DNA of 64,000 nucleotides, from assembly GCA_947650365.1 (NCBI GenBank), contig OX393549.1:95566195-95630194 (forward strand). Direction: 5' to 3'. The translations under genes and the position numbers were made by a program. The stretch is from Chamaelirium japonicum. Lineage: Eukaryota > Streptophyta > Magnoliopsida > Liliales > Melanthiaceae. Below are positions 58,264-64,000 of the stretch, piece after piece; position 1 is the stretch's first letter; each line of letters begins with the position of its first letter. The notes under the pieces are model-generated. The model worked only from the letters and a program-made list of their open reading frames with translations, was not told where the DNA came from and did no database searches.

Positions 58264-59495
58264 CATTAGCCGTTTGGGCTTGTTAGTCGTTTATTTCAGT
58301 TTTTGGCCATTTTTCCCTCTTTTTGGCCTTATTTCAGCATTTAGTTTTATTTCTGTTCTTGCCCAGTTCATGGGGGATGTCCATGATCTCATCCGAGGGC
58401 TTTTCGGATTGAATCCGGGTCTTCTCGGGTGAGTTTCAGCATGATATTAATAAAATTATGGGTGTGTGTGTTTGCGGGGCACCGACGGACGAGATTAGAT
58501 CTCGAAACCGACGGTTAGATGGCGAAATAACTTAAATTTGATGATGTGGCATCAATTGGGCTTCAATTAGGGCTATGTGGGCTTCAATTAGGGCTTTTCC
58601 GTCCCTTGCCCGTGCGGAAACCGAGCCAATCCGCCCCCTCTTCCGTCCCTTAACTTCTCTCTCTCTTTTCCCCTTATTTCTCTCTCTTTTCCTTTCCTTT
58701 TTTGGCCCATTGCATCCCCACCATTCCCCCTTGATTTCCCTTTGATCTTGGCCATCCAAAAAGAAACCCTAGTTCTACAAAAAGGGGAAGATTGAAGGAG
58801 ATTTCAGATTTTGATAGTTGCTGAAATTCGTGCCTCTTCGTGAGTGCTACCGGGCGAGACTCGTGTCCCCGATCCTCGCCGATTCCACGACTTCGCCTCG
58901 TGAAGGCTTTGGGCTTCGTTTTCCGAAGGTTCCGGCTTCTCCCGACGTCCGGCCTTGCTCCGTGTGCGGGATCATCGGCGCATCCTCGCAATCGACCCAC
59001 GGCGGGAAACCCCAGGCAGTATCTACCCTTTTCCTTTATTTTCCCCATCGCATCCGCTTCGTTTTCATTAGTTTCCATTGCCTCCGCTCCGCATCGCAGC
59101 CGTCATCATCCTTTTCATCGCTAGTTGAAGCCATAACTTTGCCTATTTATTAGATTCGCCATATATCGTCTGTCGGTAACCCTAGCAAGCATTCGTAACC
59201 TATTTTAGTGAAAATCTGTTGCATGCCTATTGTCCAATTTACATATCTATTGCTGCGATTGACCCTATTATGTGCTGAAATCAGTTTTTTTGTGATAGTA
59301 TTGCGCTCTTTAATTGTTTTAAGTCTTAACCCTGCTTTATGTTGATTGCATAAACTTTAGAACTGCATAAGATAACTTCTGGTTGCTGTCCTTTTGATCT
59401 ATACGTCGCTATATTGATAAATAAAACCTAGTCATTGACCAAAGAAAACCCTAAAGGGTTCAGGATTGTAGTGTGCCTTATTGGTGCCTGCATCA
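58167..59495 (+). repeat. 3' LTR of the young element
   Basis: 1329 bp and apparently identical to the 5' LTR. It is preceded by the short purine tract GCGGAAGCGA. Confidence 0.95.
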
Positions 59496-59529
59496 CCCAG
59501 CCCATGAGGGTAGTGACCCCCATAGGCTG

Positions 59530-60002
59530 AAAATTTGGACTTGATACAATAAACACGAAGCAGGTCTAGGTTTGGCTTAAATGGGTTCGGGTCGTAAACA
59601 GGTTGACACGACTAACCCGTTTAATAAATGGGTCGGGTTCGTGTTTAGGGTCTAGATATGGTATACCCGAGAAGACCCGTTTAAAATTCGTCGTGTCAGG
59701 TCGGGTCGGGTCTACCCGCAATCCGATACTATAGTATGTAGGCTAATATTGTAGTATGTAGTATGTAGACTAATATTGTAGTCTTATTTCCAGCGGGTCA
59801 GGTCAACTGAATACAACACGTGTGGTAAAACGAGTCTAATGGGTCTTATCGGGTCTTCCCGTTTATAAGCGGGACGGGTATGGATTTAGGGTCTAGAAAT
59901 GATTAGTTAAATGGGGTTGGGTCTGGGTCTAGGGGTTCTGAACACGATCTGAAACTAGATACAACACAAACACAACTCGACACGACCCATTGCCAGCCTT
60001 AG
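59530..60002. mobile_element. hAT-like MITE remnant with GGGTCGGGT repeats
   Basis: Its ends read TAGGCTGAAAAT and ATTGCCAGCCTTA, imperfect inverted copies. The interior is made of ACCCGTTTAATAAATGGGTC-type repeats like those in the element at 17177-17641. A target duplication was not found. Confidence 0.45.
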
Positions 60003-60559
60003 GTCCCCCAGCACTTGAAGCATGATGATTGGCTCTAGGGACAGTAGGCTCCGCGATTGTATGGTACGTAGGATGTGCTAAAAATCCCCCCCAAATTGAG
60101 GATCATCATTAACGCAATGCCATAGATGCTATCGTATGCAACAGTGTTCTTGAGCAGTCCTAGTCCATGGATACAGGCTCATGTTGGAGAGAGATCCTAG
60201 TTGAAGAATGAATATGAAACTGTTTACAGATAGTCATACGCACGACTGTGGAAAGTCGTGCGCACAACCTGAAGCCCGAGATTTTCGACGCATCTTTGAC
60301 AAGACAGTCGTGCCCATGACTGTGGCAGACAGCACAGGAAGACCTAGTCTTGCACGATTTGATTTTCCTTTGGAAGCTGTTTTAAGGTGAATTTCAGGAT
60401 TGGGCTTATGTTACATATTCCCTTGATATATAAATTGGATCTAGGGTTTTTGGAAGGTAGATTTGAGAGGGCCTTTGGTGGACAGAATATTGTTTGCTTG
60501 AGAGGAGAGATTAGAGAGCCATCTTTGAGGGTTCTCAATGGAGGGTTCAAGGAACTATT
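60003..60559. other. Unassigned sequence with LTR-like motifs
   Basis: Inverted ACGACTGTGG/CAGTCGTGC motifs at 60235-60320 resemble the LTRs of the Copia array near 23350. No gene is seen. Confidence 0.4.
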
Positions 60560-60631
60560 TGTAGACACACAAATTGTGTCTAAACCGGACCCGACTTGCG
60601 TGCACCTATGCGGATGCGGACCCGACATGCG

Positions 60632-60839
60632 CTCGGACCCGGACCCGACTCGAAGGCCCCTACGTGGATGCAAACCCGACGCGCTCGGACCCGGACCCGA
60701 CTCGAAGGCACCTACGTGGATGCAAACCCGACGCGCTCGGACCCGGACCCGACTCGAAGGCCCCTACGTGGATGCAAACCCGACGCGCTCGGACCCGGAC
60801 CCGACTCGAATGCCCGTACGTGGATGCAAACCTGACGCA
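60632..60839. repeat. 52-bp tandem repeat (four copies)
   Basis: CTCGGACCCGGACCCGACTC-type units start at 60632, 60684, 60736 and 60788. The period of 52 is not divisible by three, so it is not protein coding. Confidence 0.9.
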
Positions 60840-62460
60840 CACCACGACTCAGACCTGATTCGCACCCAACAAGGGGGCCCGATGGGCCCATCCTCAAGTG
60901 GGGCCCACCCGGCCCCCTACTACAAGACCGAACCCCTTTAGGGGGGGTGGCCGGCCTTGCATGCAAGGAAAGAAAAGAAAGAAAGAAAGAAAAGAAAGGA
61001 AAGAAAAGAAAAGAAAAAAAAAAAGGGGCCGGCCTTGCAAGGGAAAAAGAGAAGAACGGAAAGAAAAGAAAGGAAAGAAAAGAAAGGAAAGAAAAGGAAA
61101 AGGAAAGAAAAGAAAAGGAAAAAGAAAAGAAAGGAAAGAAAAGAAAAGGAAAGAGAAGAAAGAAAAGGAAGAAAACACCGCCATGCGCGGGGGGAGGTTG
61201 CGTATGACGTCTGCACACACGCGGATCTGCGCCGATCCCTCGATCCGACGCACAAGAAGAAGCGCCCGATCGCCATCGATTTCGTGTGCGAAATCCAGCC
61301 ATAATTGCCTCGCCAGAAAAGGAAAACAAATAAGTGTTATTCCCCTCATCAATGGATGAATAAATCTTGGGCAATTATGGGGGAGATATTAAAGGGATTT
61401 AAAATTAAAACTTCTCATATCTCTCTCCCCCCCCCCCCCTTCGCCTATAAATAGAGGGGGAGGGGGAAGGCTCAAGGGGTCGATTCGGATGGCCAGGCGA
61501 CGAAGCTCTGCAGAAGAGGAGACGCTTCTTCATCGACCCAAGGCTTCACGAGGCACGGTCAAGCCTGTCCCGTCGGGATCGGCTTACCGAAAGCTCTCAT
61601 CAACGTGAAGACCCTTGCACACGAAGATCAAGCCTTCGACTCCGTGCACGAAGAAGAAAGCTCGGAGAAGAAGAACCCTTCGACTCCAAAGACGCCAGAA
61701 GCAAAGGCCGGAGAAGAAGATCGGAGCGGCACTACCCCGTCGTCTCCAACAAGCCTTCGACTCCGATCAAGCCCAAAAGCCTGGAGAAGAAGAGGAGCGG
61801 CACTACCCCGTCGTCTCCAACAAGCCTTCGACTCCGATCAAGCCCAAAAGCCCGGAGAAGAAGATAAGCGGCGCTACACCCGTCATCTTCAACAAAGCCT
61901 TCGACTCCGATCAAGCCCAAAAGCCCGGAGAAGAAGAGAAGCGGCGCTACACCCGTCGTCGTCAACAAGGTCTTCGACTCCGATCAAGCCCAAAAGCCCG
62001 GAGAAGAAGCCGACGCCATAAGGTCGATGGTTGAAGACTGAAGACGAAGCGCGGGAGCTCTGCAGAAGAGGAGACGCTTCTTCATCGACCCAAGGCTTCA
62101 CGAGGCACGGTCAAGCCTGTCCCTTCGGGATCGGCTTATCGAAAGCTCTCATCAACGTGAAGGCCCTTGCACACGAAGATCAAGACTTCAACCCCATGCA
62201 CGAAGAAGAAAGATCGGAGAAGAAGACCCTTCGACTCCGAAGACGCCAGAAGCAAAGGCCGGAGAAGAAGCTCGGAGCGGCACTACTCCGTCGGCTCCAA
62301 TAAATCCTCGATCCCGATCAAGCTCCAAAGCCCGGAGGAGAGAAACGAAGCGTCATCACCCCATCGTCTTCGACAAACATCTACGCCATCCACGAAGAAG
62401 AAAGCCTGGAGCAGATCGTTTGAAGCGTCGCTACCCCGTCGTCTTCATCAAGAAAAGCCG

Positions 62461-62700
62461 ACGCTACAACCGTCGCACGGAGACCGTCGTCACCCCCGCT
62501 GTCTTCGACAATAAAAGTCGACGCTACAACCGTCGCACGGAGACCGTCGCTACCCCCGCTGTCTTCGACAACAAAAGCCGACGCTACAACCGTCGCACGG
62601 AGACCGTCGCTACCCTCGTCGTCTTCATCAACAAAAGCCGGCACCACAACCATCGCACGGAGAGCGGTGCTACCCCCACTATCTTCGAAAGCATCCTTCG
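62461..62700. repeat. 60-bp tandem repeat (four copies)
   Basis: ACGCTACAACCGTCGCACGG-type units start at 62461, 62521, 62581 and 62641. The fourth has diverged. Confidence 0.9.
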
Positions 62701-63475
62701 ACTCCGATCACGCCAAAGAAGCCCGGAGAAGAAGAGAAGTCCAGTCGACATGCAAACCATCGAAGCACCGGAGAAGTAGCCCACATCGTTCGAAGAAGAA
62801 GATCGAGTTGACGCTAAAGCTAAAGCCTTCGCAAGAAGCCAAAGCAAAGCCCCAGTAAAGCCCGCGCCAAAGCAACGCAAGTGCCAAAGCCAAGCGACTA
62901 CGCCGGCCACGAGCAAAAGCACCGCACGTTCTAGCCGATACGACGCGAAGTCCGGAAGAATGAAAGCATCGCAAGTCTCTCCCAGCTACGTCCAAGTGCA
63001 AGTGCCAAAGCAAAGCAAAAGCCAGAGCCACGCCGGAGCCAAGCCAAAGCCAAAAAGCCAAAGCCAAAGCCGATGCCAAAAGCACGATCGACGCCGCGAA
63101 CCGACGATCAAGGACGCCAAGGTCAAGCAAGGAACGAGGAAGACGCGAAGACCGAGGAACGAAGCTGAAAACTCCCTAGCCGAGAAAGCGCGAAGCACGG
63201 AATGGACAAAGCAACGGTGGACACTCCTTAGCCTCTCCAAAACCCTCACCCTGTAAAGACCCCTGTCCTGGGCAACTCCTTCAGAGCTCTCGCACGAACA
63301 CCACATGGAGACGCGGATCAAAGGGATCCTCCAGAAGATCTTTCCCACAATCCCCTGATCAAAACTCGCCGCAACCCGGACTCGCGACACCCGAGCCACC
63401 CGGGTCCCGGCCACACTTGTAATCTCGTTCTGCGCAATAAAGACGACCCGTGCTTTTTCCCGCGCTACAGATTTC

Positions 63476-63492
63476 TGGCACGCCCGGTGGGA
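63476..63492 (+). other. Primer binding site of the long-LTR element
   Basis: TGGCACGCCCGGTGGGA lies six bases after the LTR end. It has the TGG start expected of a tRNA-primed site of the kind found in plant Ty3/Gypsy elements; the tRNA was not assigned. Confidence 0.6.
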
Positions 63493-63541
63493 CATCTTCT
63501 CCTTTCATCCGTATGGCTGAAGAAGCTGCTTGAAGTTTGCA

Positions 63542-64000
63542 ATGGCCGGAATAAACAACGATGCGTTTGCTCCAAGCCTCTCACCAATTGCCGAGTCCCC
63601 TCTACTCCGACACGGTGATCCAGTAAATCCGAAGGGTGATGCTCCTCCAATGGTGCACGTCTACACTCGGCATACTCGGACTCTTGCGGACGTCTTTGTG
63701 CCAGAAGCTACTGCCGAAGATACTCGCCAAAGCACCGATGAGGCCCTGGTGCATGAAGAAATAAGCCTCAATCCTGGAGTCCATGTCCAGAAGTTTGGGG
63801 AGGACCAGCCCCAGCCCCGAACCCGTTTGGGTTCTCCAGCGGACGTTGCACCTCCTCTGCAGGGGGCAAACATCAATCATCAGCCAGAAGCAAGTCGGCG
63901 TAACTACGTCTCCGATGATGACGGCGAGGATGCGAACATGCAACACCGAGACGTTCTCCGTCACCATCCTCCGTCCGCTCTTCAGCTCCAAGTCATGCAG
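63542..64000 (+). CDS. Partial gag of the long-LTR element, open to the window edge
   Basis: An ATG at 63542, 50 bases after the primer site, opens a frame of 153 codons without a stop to base 64000. It reads MAGINNDAFAPSLSPIAESP..., then VYTRHTRTLADVFVPEATAE and a hydrophilic stretch with SDDDGEDANMQHRDVL. Position and composition fit the N-terminal part of a Gypsy (Tat-like) gag. No zinc knuckle is reached before the edge. The frame looks intact, so the element may be fairly recent. The start is chosen as the first ATG after the primer site. Confidence 0.65.
   Translation, partial: MAGINNDAFAPSLSPIAESPLLRHGDPVNPKGDAPPMVHVYTRHTRTLADVFVPEATAEDTRQSTDEALVHEEISLNPGVHVQKFGEDQPQPRTRLGSPADVAPPLQGANINHQPEASRRNYVSDDDGEDANMQHRDVLRHHPPSALQLQVMQ

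Larger units (their letters stand above)
55648..59495 (+). mobile_element. Complete, young non-autonomous LTR retrotransposon with a proline-rich ORF
   Basis: Two LTRs of exactly 1329 bp (55648-56976 and 58167-59495) start TGATGCAG and end CTGCATCA, a perfect 8-bp inverted pair. They appear identical when read against each other. CCCAG flanks both sides (55643-55647, 59496-59500), a 5-bp target duplication. The 1190-bp interior starts with AG and then the tRNA-Met primer site TTGGTATCAGAGC. It holds one long frame but no gag, protease, integrase or reverse transcriptase. It must therefore be moved by proteins of another element. Identical LTRs indicate a very recent insertion. Confidence 0.9.
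60560..63469 (+). repeat. Long 5' LTR of a retrotransposon
   Basis: About 2.9 kb from TGTAGACACACAAATTG to CGCGCTACA (TGTAG/CTACA ends). In order it holds a 52-bp tandem repeat (60632-60839), a GAAAG-rich purine tract (60964-61176), a TATA box CTATAAATAG (61445-61454), CGGAGAAGAAG tandem blocks (61650-62340), a 60-bp tandem repeat (62461-62700) and KAKAKP-like low-complexity runs (62800-63120). It ends with AATAAAGACGACCC, a likely polyadenylation region. The same LTR family is present, truncated, at 17725-19257. Long frames on both strands are by-products of the repeats. Confidence 0.75.

Noticed and set aside
60712-61374. A 220-codon minus-strand frame rich in Phe, Ser and Leu (and Lys/Glu-rich frames on the plus strand)
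   Set aside because: It is the mechanical translation of the GAAAG-type purine tract at 60964-61176 and of the 52-bp repeat inside an LTR.
60632-62700. CRISPR-like regularly spaced repeats
   Set aside because: The 52-bp and 60-bp units are directly adjacent tandem copies without unique spacers, inside a plant LTR.

Overview
This is plant nuclear DNA, most likely an angiosperm with a repeat-rich genome. A monocot is plausible because the coding exons are GC-rich, but I cannot name the species. Supporting signs are three plant-type nuclear genes, TTTAGGG-type telomere-like repeats, and nested plant LTR retrotransposons (Copia and Ty3/Gypsy-like), CACTA, hAT-like, Harbinger-like and MULE-like elements, SINEs, LINE fragments and Helitron-like ends. 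No rRNA, tRNA gene or CRISPR array was seen.

Region by region: 1-1550 is a head-to-tail array of short Helitron-like elements that cuts off the 3' LTR of a decayed minus-strand Copia element (1553-9904). That element carries an inserted solo-LTR-like sequence inside a duplicated pol segment. 9905-10183 is a LINE reverse transcriptase fragment. 10160-15020 is a duplicated composite: a TIR element, a captured gene fragment, and fold-back elements whose arms are telomere-like repeats. An intronless F-box gene follows (15593-16708, minus), then a hAT-like MITE, a truncated solo LTR and the 3' end of a CACTA transposon (to 20360). 20621-31231 is a tandem array of non-autonomous Copia units (gag and protease only) sharing LTRs. 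A second, larger Copia element is inserted into its last LTR. 31232-36240 holds a fold-back, a microsatellite, an LTR fragment, two SINEs and a LINE 3' fragment.

The genic core is a DREB A-6/RAP2.4-like AP2/ERF gene (36674-37564, minus) and a nine-exon WD40 gene (42128-54449, minus). The WD40 gene encodes 438 aa and has one 9-kb intron. A truncated Gypsy-like LTR plus gag lies between them. A complete LTR element with two LTRs that look identical by eye (1329 bp each) and a 5-bp target duplication (55648-59495) sits about 0.8 kb upstream of the WD40 transcription start. The window ends in another long-LTR retrotransposon (LTR 60560-63469) whose gag frame runs off the right edge.

The three host genes (F-box, AP2/ERF, WD40) are all on the minus strand and show no sign of a shared pathway. 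The rest is the history of mobile elements inserting into each other. The strongest candidates for something undescribed are the proline-rich-ORF LTR element at 55648-59495 and the telomere-repeat fold-back elements at about 12.2-15.0 kb.
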